Under the pieces are notes generated by a model. That model was given only the letters and a program-made list of their open reading frames with translations, was not told where the DNA came from and ran no database searches. A DNA stretch of 64,000 nucleotides from Pseudomonas sp. S35 (GTDB lineage: Bacteria; Pseudomonadota; Gammaproteobacteria; Pseudomonadales; Pseudomonadaceae): the NCBI RefSeq assembly GCF_009866765.1, contig NZ_CP019431.1, forward strand, positions 3,782,001-3,846,000, given 5' to 3'. Of this stretch, positions 33,104-41,744 are shown piece after piece; position 1 is the first letter of the stretch; every line of letters starts with the position of its first letter. The translations under genes were made by a program, and so were the position numbers.

Positions 33104-33690
33104 AGGGTTTCCTTTACAGAGGCTTCAAGCCAGGGAGCGAACAGGCGAGTGGCCGCTGGCATCAGCAGGTACACCACCAGCAGCACGATGGTCAGGGTGA
33201 CCAGGAACGTGGCGACCACATAGTTGGAGAGGAACGGGTGCAGGCGCAGGATCGGGCCCCACACAATCGGCACCAGCAGGGTCAGCGGCAGAATGACGAA
33301 CAGGGTGACCACTGCCTGCTTCCAGCGCGGCGGCTTGGCGGCGCTGTCGGCCAGGGGCGCGAACCAGAATTCGTTGACCGCACCGATTTCGGTCTTGTCA
33401 CCGTCCGCCAGCATCGGCGTGGCTTCGGCGATCAGGGCTTGGCGTTCGGGGGAGTCGAGCCAGGTTTGCAGGTCGTCAGTGGAGCGGTAGCGCAGCACGC
33501 AGGTGAACAGCGCCAGGCTGTTCTGTTTGCTGCGTACCACGTCGACACCCAAGTGCCCCGGACGCTCGCCGGCGATGCGCACGATACGGCGCAGCCAGGC
33601 TTCGTAATCGGCTTCCTGGCCTTGCTTGATCAGGTGTTTGACGACCAGGGTGACGACTTCGTCGGGCCCTGTTTTTGCTGCTGGGTCCAT
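33100..33690 (-). CDS. Antibiotic biosynthesis monooxygenase domain with membrane tail
   Basis: A 196-residue protein. Residues ~10-110 form an ABM-type ferredoxin-like domain (VTLVVKHLIKQGQEADYEAWL, here given in short as the VVKHLIKQG strand, then GHLGVDVVR and LRYRSTDDLQTWLDSPE). Two hydrophobic helices near 125-145 and 158-178 anchor it in the membrane. Similar ABM-plus-two-helix proteins occur widely in Pseudomonas, mostly of unknown role. It leads the operon with the amidohydrolase and YcaC-like hydrolase. Confidence 0.82.
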   Translation of the reverse strand: MDPAAKTGPDEVVTLVVKHLIKQGQEADYEAWLRRIVRIAGERPGHLGVDVVRSKQNSLALFTCVLRYRSTDDLQTWLDSPERQALIAEATPMLADGDKTEIGAVNEFWFAPLADSAAKPPRWKQAVVTLFVILPLTLLVPIVWGPILRLHPFLSNYVVATFLVTLTIVLLVVYLLMPAATRLFAPWLEASVKETL

Positions 33691-33777
33691 GGGGTGCCCC
33701 TCTGCCTTGAAGTTTCAGCGATGAGGGGAGTTTGCCGGGGACGGGGGCGGGAAAATTGGATGTACGTGCTGTTTAGG

Positions 33778-34365
33778 TCACCAGCCTTCTTTCAACATGC
33801 GCAGCTCCAGGTGCTGCAACAGCATGATGGTCTTGCCGTCGGCGATCTCGCCGCTGTGCACCATTGCCAGGGCCTGCTCGAAGCCCAGCTCCAGCACCTC
33901 GATGTCCTCGCCCTCCTCCTCCAGGCCGCCACCGCTGCCGGTGCGGTCGCCCGGCTGATACTCACCGATAAAAAAATGAATACGTTCGGTGACCGACCCA
34001 GGGCTCATGAACGCCGCATAGATCTTCTCTACCTGCCCCACGCGATAACCGGTCTCCTCCTCGGCCTCCAGGCGAATGCGCTCTTCGGGGCTGGCGTTGT
34101 CGAGCAGGCCCGCCGCCGCTTCAATCAGATAGCCGTGGTAGTCATTGACGAAGGTGGGCATGCGGAATTGGCGAATCAGCAACACGGTGCGTTGCGCACG
34201 GTTGTACAACAGGATGGTCGCGCCATTGCCGCGGTCATACACCTCGCGGGTCTGGGCTTGCCAGCTGCCGTCGCGGCGGCGCAGGTCGAAGCTGTATTTT
34301 TTCAGCAGGTACCAGTTGTCCGAGAGGGTTTCTTCGGCGGTGATGCGAACGGGGCTGTTGTCCAT
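33778..34365 (-). CDS. nudK: NudK-type GDP-mannose pyrophosphatase (Nudix)
   Basis: A 195-residue Nudix hydrolase. The Nudix box is in the GLLDNASPEERIRLEAEEETGY region (residues ~90-112), with the REx2EExGY core intact as RLEAEEETGY. The flanks REVYDRGNGATILLYN, IRQFRMPTFVN, YMSPG-like AAFMSPGSVTERIHFFI and EDIEVLELGFEQALAMV align closely with E. coli NudK, which hydrolyses GDP-mannose. The ATG at 34365 is preferred because it gives the family's usual N-terminus; the frame extends to 34446 without support. Confidence 0.88.
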   Translation of the reverse strand: MDNSPVRITAEETLSDNWYLLKKYSFDLRRRDGSWQAQTREVYDRGNGATILLYNRAQRTVLLIRQFRMPTFVNDYHGYLIEAAAGLLDNASPEERIRLEAEEETGYRVGQVEKIYAAFMSPGSVTERIHFFIGEYQPGDRTGSGGGLEEEGEDIEVLELGFEQALAMVHSGEIADGKTIMLLQHLELRMLKEGW

Positions 34366-34399
34366 GGTCTGGCTCTTTATTCCAAGGAGTGATCGGGGT

Positions 34400-35245
34400 T
34401 CACGCTTGTTTGATGCGAGGCCACGCGGCCGCGACTTCTTCAGCACTGCCGGCGTGGATCCGCGCCAGGTTGCGCGGGTAAGCCACGCCAGGATTCTCAG
34501 TGAAGCGTGTTGCGGTGAATTGACCGTTGCTGGCGCGCAGGATGTAGCCCGTGTCCTCGCACAGCGTGGAGGCGAGAAACAATACCCCTGGGGTTACCCA
34601 TTCCGGCTTGAGTTCGTCGGGTTCCTCGGTCACGCCCCACATCCGCGTCTTGGCCACCGGCGAGATCGCATTGACGCGGATGCCGGCCTCGGCGCCCTCA
34701 TGGCTCAGGGCGTTCATGATCCCCAGTTGCGCCATCTTGCCAGCGCTGTAGGCCACCAGGCCGGTCTGCTCGTATTGTGCGTACATGGCGCGGTCGGATG
34801 TAGTGAGGATAATGCGCGGCGCGGTTGAGTGCAGCAGGTGCGGCCACGCGTGCTTGCACAGCCAGAGTGGCGCGTAGAGGTTGATGTCCATGGCCCGCTG
34901 CAGGAATGCGGCATCCAGCTCTTGGATGTTCTGGTAACCCACCCAACCGGCGTTGTGAATCAGGATGTCGAGTTGACCGAATGCCTCAATGGCGTACGCA
35001 ACCAGTTGCTGGCAGCCCTCGCTGGTGGACAGGTCACCGCCATGTCCGATCACCGCGAGCCCTTCGGCCTGCAAGGCCTGCGCCGCCGCCTGGACCACCG
35101 AGGCATCGTTGCCGGCGCCCACCTTGTCGGCGCCGATATCGCTGATCACCACCCGGGCACCGCCCAGGGCCAGCGCCCGTGCATAACTGAGTCCCAACCC
35201 GCGCGCACCGCCAGTGACGATGGCGGTTTTACCTGTGAAATCCAT
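34400..35245 (-). CDS. Short-chain dehydrogenase/reductase
   Basis: A 281-residue SDR. The NAD(P) motif is TGGARGLG (residues 11-18), with HNAGWVGY near 96, the catalytic Ser in ILTTSDRA near 147 and the YSAGK (Tyr/Lys) pair near 168. Asp after the second strand (VVISDIG) favours NAD over NADP. Its C-terminal extension (ATRFTENPGVAYPRNLARI) is typical of SDRs annotated as 3-hydroxyacyl or steroid-type dehydrogenases, but the substrate cannot be told. It lies just upstream of nudK in the same direction. Confidence 0.85.
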   Translation of the reverse strand: MDFTGKTAIVTGGARGLGLSYARALALGGARVVISDIGADKVGAGNDASVVQAAAQALQAEGLAVIGHGGDLSTSEGCQQLVAYAIEAFGQLDILIHNAGWVGYQNIQELDAAFLQRAMDINLYAPLWLCKHAWPHLLHSTAPRIILTTSDRAMYAQYEQTGLVAYSAGKMAQLGIMNALSHEGAEAGIRVNAISPVAKTRMWGVTEEPDELKPEWVTPGVLFLASTLCEDTGYILRASNGQFTATRFTENPGVAYPRNLARIHAGSAEEVAAAWPRIKQA

Positions 35246-35407
35246 GTGCTTGCTCTCCTGTTTGGCCGCCTACCCTAACAACCTGTGCAGGGGTCGTTCA
35301 ATGCTGTAACACTTTGCAAGCAATCACCCTGGACAGCCGTCGAATTTATACCAGCCCGTGTAGGCCATCTGGTAAAACCACAGCTTCACCTTTGCCCTGG
35401 AACCTTC

Positions 35408-36334
35408 ATGCCCTCTCGTTTTATGTCGCGCCTGAGCCTGCGCTGGTTGCCCCTGCTGTGCATGGCGTTGTTGATCGTCGGCCTGCCGGTGGGCTGCAGC
35501 GTGCTGCAACACAAGGAACGCGAACTGGTGTTTCGCATCGAACCCGGCACCGCCAGTTGGTACAGCGGCTTGCCCAAGGCGGTGCAAGAGTTCGAACTCA
35601 AGCCCGCCAGTTTCAAATCGGGGCAGAACATTCATGGCTGGTGGTACCCGGCGGACAAGAAGGACGCGCCGGCGATCCTGTATCTGCACGGCGTGCGCTG
35701 GAACCTCACCGGGCAGTTGTTTCGCATCGAGCAATTGCACGCATTGGGCTATTCGGTACTGGCCATCGACTACCGCGGCTTTGGCCAAAGCCGTGGCGAT
35801 CTGCCGTCGGAAACTACCGTATACGAAGATGCGCGCATCGCCTGGGAGCGCTTCCAGGTACTGCAACCCGACCCGAGCAAGCGCCTGATCTACGGGCATT
35901 CCCTGGGCGGCGCGGTCGCCATCGACCTGGCCGCCGAGTTGGGCAAGCAAAAGCCGCTACCGGTACGCGGGTTGGTGATTGAGTCCACCTTCACCTCCCT
36001 GGCGGATGTGGCCACGGCGGTGGCAAACACCTCGTTGCCGGTGCGCTGGTTGCTGTCGCAGAAGTTTGATTCCATCGACAAGATCGCCGATATCCACATG
36101 CCATTGCTGGTGGTGCACGGGCTGGACGACCGCTATGTGCCGCCGCGTTTCAGCCAGCAATTGTTTGAGGCCGCCCAGGAACCCAAACGGCTGTTACTGG
36201 TGCCCGGCGCCAGCCATAACAACAGCATGAGCCTGGCCGGGCGCAGTTATCGCCAGGCACTCGACAACCTGATGCAGGCCAGGATGCCGGCCCAGGTTGT
36301 GACGCACTCCACAGGGCGTAACGGCGACTCATAA
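35408..36334 (+). CDS. Alpha/beta-hydrolase lipoprotein
   Basis: A 308-residue protein. The start at 35408 gives a lipoprotein signal with the lipobox LPVGC near residue 30. The hydrolase domain follows: LYLHGVRWN (oxyanion region), VLAIDYRGFGQS, the nucleophile in YGHSLGGA near residue 162, the Asp in VHGLDDRYVPP near 242 and the His in GASHNNS near 273. It resembles YfhR/BEM46-type serine hydrolases. Being lipid-anchored it should act in the periplasm on an unknown ester or peptide. It is a single gene, divergent from the SDR. Confidence 0.83.
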   Translation: MPSRFMSRLSLRWLPLLCMALLIVGLPVGCSVLQHKERELVFRIEPGTASWYSGLPKAVQEFELKPASFKSGQNIHGWWYPADKKDAPAILYLHGVRWNLTGQLFRIEQLHALGYSVLAIDYRGFGQSRGDLPSETTVYEDARIAWERFQVLQPDPSKRLIYGHSLGGAVAIDLAAELGKQKPLPVRGLVIESTFTSLADVATAVANTSLPVRWLLSQKFDSIDKIADIHMPLLVVHGLDDRYVPPRFSQQLFEAAQEPKRLLLVPGASHNNSMSLAGRSYRQALDNLMQARMPAQVVTHSTGRNGDS

Positions 36335-36526
36335 AACGCCTTTTCGGCACTGGGTTCGCGCTTGGCTGTCAAGCGCCAACCCTGCCCATATTGGGCCTCG
36401 CCGAAAGTTGATCAAATATTGACCTTGGGCTAAATCGCCATACCCGCCGGGGTCTTGCAAAGTTATCCACAGAGATACCCACGGTTTTCGTGGACAACTC
36501 TTTTCGTATTTTTACGATTTTTTTGC

Positions 36527-37687
36527 TCAGGCGATGCGTTCGGGAAAGGTCCCCGGCAGCAAAATCTCACGGTTCACATCGCGTATATCGTTATAGCCAC
36601 ACAGTGCCATCGACACGTCCAATTCACGGGCGATGATGTCAAGTGCCTTGGTCACGCCCGCCTCGCCCATCGCCCCCAACCCGTACAAGTGCGGGCGACC
36701 GATCATGGTGCCTTTGGCGCCGAGTGCCATCGCCTTGAGCACGTCCTGGCCGGAACGAATGCCACCGTCGAGCCACACCTCGATACGCTCGCCCACTGCG
36801 TCGACAATCGCTGGCAACTGGCTGATGCTCGACGGTGCGCCATCCAACTGACGGCCGCCATGATTGCTCACCACCAGGGCATCCGCACCGGAATCGGCCG
36901 CCAGGCGTGCGTCTTCCACATCGAGGATACCCTTGATGATCAGCTTGCCGCCCCAGCACTTCTTGATCCATTCCACATCGTCCCAGCTCAGGCGCGGATC
37001 GAACTGCTGGGCGGTCCAGGACGACAGTGAACTCATGTCCGCCACGCCTTTCACATGCCCGACGATGTTGCCGAAACCGCGACGCCGGGTGCCGAGCATG
37101 CCCATCACCCAACGCGGTTTGGTCGCCATGTTGAGCAGATTCGGCAAGGTCAGTTTCGGCGGCGCCGACAGGCCGTTGATCAAGTCCTTGTGCCGTTGCC
37201 CGAGGATCTGCAAGTCCAGGGTCAGCACCAATGCATCCACACCGGCAGCCTTGGCGCGTTCGATCAGTTGCTCGACAAAGGCGCGGTCGCGCATCACGTA
37301 CAGCTGGAACCAGAACGGCTGGCCTACCTGCTCGGCGATGTCTTCCAGGGAGCAGATACTCATGGTCGACAAGGTGTAGCGCAGGCCAAACCTGGCGGCC
37401 GCACGGGCGGTGAGAATCTCGCCATCGGCATGCTGCATGCCCGCCAGGCCGGTAGGCGCAAGGGCCACCGGCATGGCCATGTGCTGGCCGATCATGGTGC
37501 TGCGGATCGAGCGCTCATCGATGTTGCGCGCCACCCGCTGGCGGAATTTGATCCGGGCAAAATCGCTTTCATTCGCCCGGTAGGTGCTCTCAGTCCAGGA
37601 GCCGGAATCGGCGTAATCGTAGAACATCCTTGGGACACGTTTTTGCGCGAGCCTGCGTAAATCTTCGATGGTTGTGATCAACGACAT
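36527..37687 (-). CDS. FMN-dependent alpha-hydroxy-acid oxidase/dehydrogenase
   Basis: A 386-residue enzyme of the L-lactate dehydrogenase/glycolate oxidase family, which oxidises an L-2-hydroxyacid to a 2-oxoacid using FMN. Seen are PRMFYDYADSGS near residue 19, ALAPTGLAGMQHADGE near 76, the catalytic His-Arg pair in VVSNHGGRQLDGAPSS near 272 and DGGIRSGQDVLKAMALGA near 305. The family resemblance to LldD is strong, but there is no lactate permease gene beside it, so the substrate stays open. A DeoR regulator gene diverges from it across 121 bases. Confidence 0.88.
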   Translation of the reverse strand: MSLITTIEDLRRLAQKRVPRMFYDYADSGSWTESTYRANESDFARIKFRQRVARNIDERSIRSTMIGQHMAMPVALAPTGLAGMQHADGEILTARAAARFGLRYTLSTMSICSLEDIAEQVGQPFWFQLYVMRDRAFVEQLIERAKAAGVDALVLTLDLQILGQRHKDLINGLSAPPKLTLPNLLNMATKPRWVMGMLGTRRRGFGNIVGHVKGVADMSSLSSWTAQQFDPRLSWDDVEWIKKCWGGKLIIKGILDVEDARLAADSGADALVVSNHGGRQLDGAPSSISQLPAIVDAVGERIEVWLDGGIRSGQDVLKAMALGAKGTMIGRPHLYGLGAMGEAGVTKALDIIARELDVSMALCGYNDIRDVNREILLPGTFPERIA

Positions 37688-37808
37688 CTAGGTCACCTCT
37701 CCCTGAACTGAGCCCAGAGAGTAACCGCCCATCCGCTGCGCAACCAGCGATTGCGTTTAGAACGGCGGACGGATAATCTTGCACAAACCAGCAAAAAAGC
37801 GCACAAAC

Positions 37809-38591
37809 ATGCACAGCACTCATCACGCTATCGACCTGCCTTCCCTGCGCAAGCAAAAGATCCTGTTGCTGCTGGAACGCGACGGTAAAGTCACCGCATC
37901 AGAATTGGTCGAGCACTTTGCCGTGTCCCAGGACACCATCCGCCGCGACCTCGGCGAACTCGCCGCCGCCGGCCTGCTGCAACGCGTACACGGCGGCGCC
38001 CTGCCCCGGCCCAAGGACACTGGCAAAGATTTTTTCACCCGGGTCGGCGAAACCAATGACACCAAGCGCCAACTCGCGCAGCTGGCGGCGGACCGCGTGG
38101 AAGACGGCCAGATTGTGCTGTTCGACTCAGGCTCCACCACGCTGCAGATCGCTCAGTCACTGCCCCGCTCAATCAGCCTGACCGTAGTCACGACCTCGCC
38201 GATGATCGCCATCGCCCTCGCCGATCATCCCAACGTTAAGATGATCCTGGCCGGTGGTCAGCTCAACCCGGCCACCCTGTCCACCGGTGGCCACGAAGCC
38301 GTGCGCCTGATCCAGAGCATCAAAGCTGATCTGCTGTTTACCGGCGTATGCGCATTGCATCCAGAGGTGGGCATCAGCTCACTGCATTTTGATGAAGTGG
38401 CGGTCAAGCAAGCGTTGCTCGACAGTGCGTCCCACGTGGTTGCGGTGACTATGGCGGATAAACTTGGCGCTGTGGAGCCGTTTGTGGTGGCGCCGTGCAA
38501 CCGGATTCACACGCTTATCACCGAGTGGCACGTGCCTAGTGTCGAGGCGTATGAGCAACTGGGGCTGGACGTCCTGCGGGTTGAGGGTTAA
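37809..38591 (+). CDS. DeoR-family transcriptional regulator
   Basis: A 260-residue repressor-type protein. The N-terminal helix-turn-helix (KVTASELVEHFAVSQDTIRRDL, residues ~26-47) is followed by the DeoR sugar-binding domain with FDSGSTTLQIAQSLP near 108 and LFTGVCALHPEVGISS near 178. I use the ATG at 37809; a TTG at 37779 would add ten residues. It diverges from the hydroxy-acid oxidase gene, which it most likely controls. DeoR proteins usually sense phosphorylated sugars. Confidence 0.86.
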   Translation: MHSTHHAIDLPSLRKQKILLLLERDGKVTASELVEHFAVSQDTIRRDLGELAAAGLLQRVHGGALPRPKDTGKDFFTRVGETNDTKRQLAQLAADRVEDGQIVLFDSGSTTLQIAQSLPRSISLTVVTTSPMIAIALADHPNVKMILAGGQLNPATLSTGGHEAVRLIQSIKADLLFTGVCALHPEVGISSLHFDEVAVKQALLDSASHVVAVTMADKLGAVEPFVVAPCNRIHTLITEWHVPSVEAYEQLGLDVLRVEG

Positions 38592-38598
38592 CGCCTGC

Positions 38599-38805
38599 TC
38601 ACTGTCGACGCTGCGCTGGCATCTCGCGTTTAGGCCCGAATGCCGCCCAGGCAATCAAACCGAACAATGGCACAAAGATCAGGATCACCAGCCACAAGCC
38701 TTTGCTTTCCCAACCACTGGTGCTGCGCAATACCGTATTGATTGCCCACAGTTCCAAGAGCAGCAGAATCACCGCCAAACCGATCCAGACATATTCTATT
38801 TGCAT
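38599..38805 (-). CDS. PLDc_N-domain small membrane protein
   Basis: A 68-residue protein of two hydrophobic helices (about 5-25 and 38-57) joined by a short WESKGLW turn, matching the phospholipase-D N-terminal (PLDc_N) membrane domain on its own. It ends in a basic tail. AGGAGGTGA precedes the ATG, a very strong ribosome site. Such stand-alone domains are common in Pseudomonas; the function is unknown. It is convergent with the DeoR gene, seven bases away. Confidence 0.8.
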   Translation of the reverse strand: MQIEYVWIGLAVILLLLELWAINTVLRSTSGWESKGLWLVILIFVPLFGLIAWAAFGPKREMPAQRRQ

Positions 38806-38952
38806 GATTCACCTCCTGAGGTCGTATGCATTAGGTCAAGCATCCGCCGTGAGGGTTCATTAAAATTTGCCGGTGGGGTCACGGGGGGTGCGCGCGCCAG
38901 GCGTTCCGAAGGTTGCTGTTCCAGGCGCGTGTCTGATCACGCAAAGTGGGCC

Positions 38953-39777
38953 CTAAGAGAGTTGATAAGCCACCTTTAGTGCGTTATTGGGACCAATGAT
39001 GCCGTCTTGTCGGCCGCCATAATCGACCGAGTCCAGGTAACCCACCAGGCCAGGGCGAATGAGCACTTCCCGGGCCAGCAACGTCATGTTGTCGACAGAC
39101 TGGACCCCCACCATCGCGCGGCCTGCAACATCCTGGATCCTGGACGTCGTAGCCATCCCGGTCATCGGGTCCTTGAACACGTTGAAGTTGTTGTGAAACG
39201 CCAACGCCAGCGTTTGGTCCGGCACACTTTTGTAAACGTTATGGGGCGAAGGGTGGACCGGTTGCGGCTGAGGGTAAGGTTGAGTGGAGCTCGGTGGGCG
39301 ACTCTCGCAAGGTTGCGGATAAGCTGGCGGCCGACCATGGCAAGGTTGCGGATAGACCGGCGGCCGGTCATGGCAGGGCTGAGGATAGGGTTTTGGCCCG
39401 CCATTACAGGACGAGAGTTGTTCAGCCGCCATGCGCGGGGTATGGCGGCCGATGATGCCGTCGCGCCGACCGTAGTCATCCACCGAGTCCAATGCATTTC
39501 CCACCTGAGGGCGCCTGAGAATCTCGCTGGCCAACATCTTTTCGTTGTCCCTGTGCGGGTTGCCAGTCATCGGCCTGTTGGCCACCTCATGGATCCGCCT
39601 CATCGAGGCATTTGGGCTGTCCCACTCCCTGAACGCATCAAAGTTTCTGTCAAACGCTAACGCCAGGTCAGCATCCGAATGGCGCGCATATTGGTTATGG
39701 CCCAACGCGGGGCCGTGGCCTGGCCCACACGAAACAGTCTGGCTATGAGAGTAACTCGCGGTATAGGTATTGGACAT
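38953..39777 (-). CDS. Hrp-box gene: duplicated-domain candidate secreted protein
   Basis: A 274-residue protein I do not recognise. It holds two copies of a ~85-residue domain (about 35-122 and 188-274), each with LALAF..NF, a middle NRPM/GRAMVG segment, and an end LDSVD...DGIIG that recalls an acidic metal-binding loop. A linker of repeated YPQPC-x-x-RPP units (about 128-175) joins them. The N-terminal 35 residues are Ser/Thr-rich with no acidic residue before position 35 and no Sec signal. AGGAG lies eight bases before the ATG. A hrp box lies upstream, so a type III secreted protein is plausible. Confidence 0.75.
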   Translation of the reverse strand: MSNTYTASYSHSQTVSCGPGHGPALGHNQYARHSDADLALAFDRNFDAFREWDSPNASMRRIHEVANRPMTGNPHRDNEKMLASEILRRPQVGNALDSVDDYGRRDGIIGRHTPRMAAEQLSSCNGGPKPYPQPCHDRPPVYPQPCHGRPPAYPQPCESRPPSSTQPYPQPQPVHPSPHNVYKSVPDQTLALAFHNNFNVFKDPMTGMATTSRIQDVAGRAMVGVQSVDNMTLLAREVLIRPGLVGYLDSVDYGGRQDGIIGPNNALKVAYQLS

Positions 39778-39883
39778 ATTTCAATCTCCTGATGTTATGG
39801 CACGTGCGTTCCCCAATCTATCCATTTGACCAAGCTCAACTCAGGCAGCGTTATGTCTTGGCAAATTACAAATAGATTACAGA

Positions 39884-39912
39884 TAGGTGGTCTGCCCAAT
39901 ACCGCCAGTTCC
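39884..39912 (-). promoter_or_regulatory. hrp box (HrpL/RspL-type promoter)
   Basis: On the minus strand the sequence is GGAACT-N16-CCACCTA, a full match to the HrpL consensus GGAAC(C/T)-N15/16-CCACNNA. It points to the duplicated-domain gene whose ATG is at 39777, 107 bases downstream. Confidence 0.75.
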
Positions 39913-39965
39913 CCCTGCCCGGGCATAGAACGTCAAAAGACTCATCACGCCTGGCCTGATGCCGG

Positions 39966-40511
39966 TCAAGGCACCGGCAACCAACCACTGAAGCCGCCTT
40001 GGGCTGTCAGCGAGCACCACACGAAGTCACCTGGCGCAGGCGGCAAGGCCGGCTGTTCGAGGCCCTCGCCCGCCGCCTGTTTCCAGTCGAATACCCTGAG
40101 CCCTTGCCAGGCCAGGACCACACCCTGCGCCTGGCTGTCATCGGTGATGACCCAACGCGCCGCCGCCGCAGCCATGAACGCTTCGATAGGTTCATCGTCG
40201 ATTTGCGCGCGATACGGCGAGCCGAGCAGCCAGCGGCACACATTCAGGTGATAGGTCCAATCCTGCGCGGGTTGATTGCGATAGGCCCATGTCATAAAGC
40301 TGCGGAACAGGTTCAAGCCTTCGGGCGGGTCGAGTTTGAGCAGCGCCGGGCAGATATCGAACAGGGTATGCCAGTAGGGCAAAAGGCGTGCATCCAGGTG
40401 CACGAAACAACGGGAGTTACTCGGGTATTCAGCCCGCGCCGGTTCCGCGCGCAGGCGACGAGACGCTTTGCTGACCAGGCGACTGGCGCCTGCAGGCAAT
40501 TGATGGTTCAT
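39966..40511 (-). CDS. Hypothetical cytoplasmic protein
   Basis: A 181-residue protein of no recognised family, rich in Trp, Pro and Ala, without signal peptide or membrane segments. The N-terminus is basic; the core contains RCFVHLDARLLPYWHTLFDICP and a Trp-containing C-terminal strand set. I start at the ATG at 40511; a GTG three codons earlier (40520) is equally possible, and neither has a strong ribosome site. It stands alone between the hrp box and the DUF2946 gene. Confidence 0.6.
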   Translation of the reverse strand: MNHQLPAGASRLVSKASRRLRAEPARAEYPSNSRCFVHLDARLLPYWHTLFDICPALLKLDPPEGLNLFRSFMTWAYRNQPAQDWTYHLNVCRWLLGSPYRAQIDDEPIEAFMAAAAARWVITDDSQAQGVVLAWQGLRVFDWKQAAGEGLEQPALPPAPGDFVWCSLTAQGGFSGWLPVP

Positions 40512-40573
40512 GAAACGCACTCACAGTCGTGACGATCGAACGCCTCCTGATCACAGGAGGCCCAAGGCACACG

Positions 40574-40957
40574 TCAGACTGCGGGGGAAGCGCGGGGGTT
40601 GGCCGAGGGCCAGGCATGGCGCGGCGGCGCCTTGTTACGTTGTTCGTGGGCTGGACGCGGAGTTTGTCCAAGGCCCAGCAACCACGCAAGGCCGATCAGG
40701 AACACCAGGGCAACCGTCAGGGCCGCGCAGACCGGGCAGGCAAAGTAGTTCGAGATGTTGCCGGAGGACGGGCTGCTCAACCCTTTGTCGGAAAGTGGCG
40801 CCTGCTTGCCGTCCACCGAACAGAACGCGCCGCCGATGCCATTGAGCTGTTGGCCCATCATCTGACCATGGCCCAAACCGCACACGAACAGGTTCATCAG
40901 CACGCAGAAGTACAGGGTCCAGACGATCAGCGAACGGTCGGGGTGGCTCGATTTCAT
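40574..40957 (-). CDS. DUF2946-type membrane protein near copper genes
   Basis: A 127-residue protein with two hydrophobic segments (about 13-32 and 78-97) and a Cys pair (ACPVCAAL near 75) plus a Cys in AFCSVDGKQ. Composition and location fit the DUF2946 family, which is often linked to copper or metal handling. The start at 40957 follows no earlier plausible site. It diverges from the SCO/PCuAC operon, which supports a copper connection by context only. Confidence 0.7.
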   Translation of the reverse strand: MKSSHPDRSLIVWTLYFCVLMNLFVCGLGHGQMMGQQLNGIGGAFCSVDGKQAPLSDKGLSSPSSGNISNYFACPVCAALTVALVFLIGLAWLLGLGQTPRPAHEQRNKAPPRHAWPSANPRASPAV

Positions 40958-41138
40958 GGCGGCGACTCTACCACCGAAGCTACAAAGGGATGAAATACGG
41001 CGGCCCCCTGTGGCAGAACGTCGCAGATTACGTGCCATCGCCAGGGTTGGTAGACTTGGCGCCCTCCTCGTTTACTCCTTTTCAAAGCCTGATGTGTAGA
41101 TCCAGAGCAATGCAGGCGTTTCACAGGATGCACAGTTG

Positions 41139-41744
41139 ATGAGTACGTTATTCACCCGCCGCAAGGTCCTCAGCGGCATGGGCCTGCTGGGTCTTGGCCT
41201 GCTGACCGGTTGCGACAACAGCCCCAGGTTGAACTTCAAGTACGGCAAGGACTTGAGCGACAAGATCATGGGCCGCACCTTCAAGCTCAAGAACACCGAG
41301 GGTGACACGGTCACCCTCAGTTCCTACCGTGGCCTGATGCCGGTGGTGTTCTTCGGCTTCACCCAATGCCCGGCTGTGTGCCCGACCACCCTCGCCCGCG
41401 CCGCCCAGGCCAAGAAGCTGATGGGCCGCGACGGCGAGATCATGCAGGTGATCTTCATCACCCTGGACCCGGAACGCGACACGCCGCAGATTCTCGACAA
41501 GTACGTCAAGGCCTTCGACCCAAGCTTCGAAGCGCTGTACGGCACCCCGGAAGAAATCGCCGTGGCCGCCAAGGAATTCGGGATCTTTTATGAAAAGATT
41601 CCCGCCGGCGACACTTACACCCTGTCCCACACGGCCACCAGTTTTGTCTTCGACACGCGCGGCAACCTGCGCCTGGGCCTGCAAGCATCCCTTACCGCTC
41701 AAGAGTGCGCAGAAGACCTGCTCACCGTCATGGAGGTCTGCTAA
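41139..41744 (+). CDS. SCO1/SenC-family copper chaperone lipoprotein
   Basis: A 201-residue thioredoxin-fold protein anchored by a lipobox (LLTGC25). The copper-binding residues are all present: C77 and C81 in TQCPAVCPTT and H164 in LSHTA. It should deliver copper or reduce the CuA site during cytochrome c oxidase assembly in the periplasm. I start at the ATG at 41139, just after an in-frame TTG. An AGGA site lies ten bases before. Its stop TAA shares a base with the next ATG (TAATG), so it is coupled to the PCuAC gene. Confidence 0.9.
   Translation: MSTLFTRRKVLSGMGLLGLGLLTGCDNSPRLNFKYGKDLSDKIMGRTFKLKNTEGDTVTLSSYRGLMPVVFFGFTQCPAVCPTTLARAAQAKKLMGRDGEIMQVIFITLDPERDTPQILDKYVKAFDPSFEALYGTPEEIAVAAKEFGIFYEKIPAGDTYTLSHTATSFVFDTRGNLRLGLQASLTAQECAEDLLTVMEVC

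Noticed and set aside
36463..36471. Perfect DnaA box TTATCCACA
   Set aside because: A single copy without neighbouring boxes, AT-rich unwinding region or dnaA/dnaN genes does not support an origin.
36527..37687. lldD (respiratory L-lactate dehydrogenase) symbol
   Set aside because: The family is right, but there is no lldP or lldE neighbour and a DeoR rather than GntR regulator is adjacent, so the substrate is uncertain.
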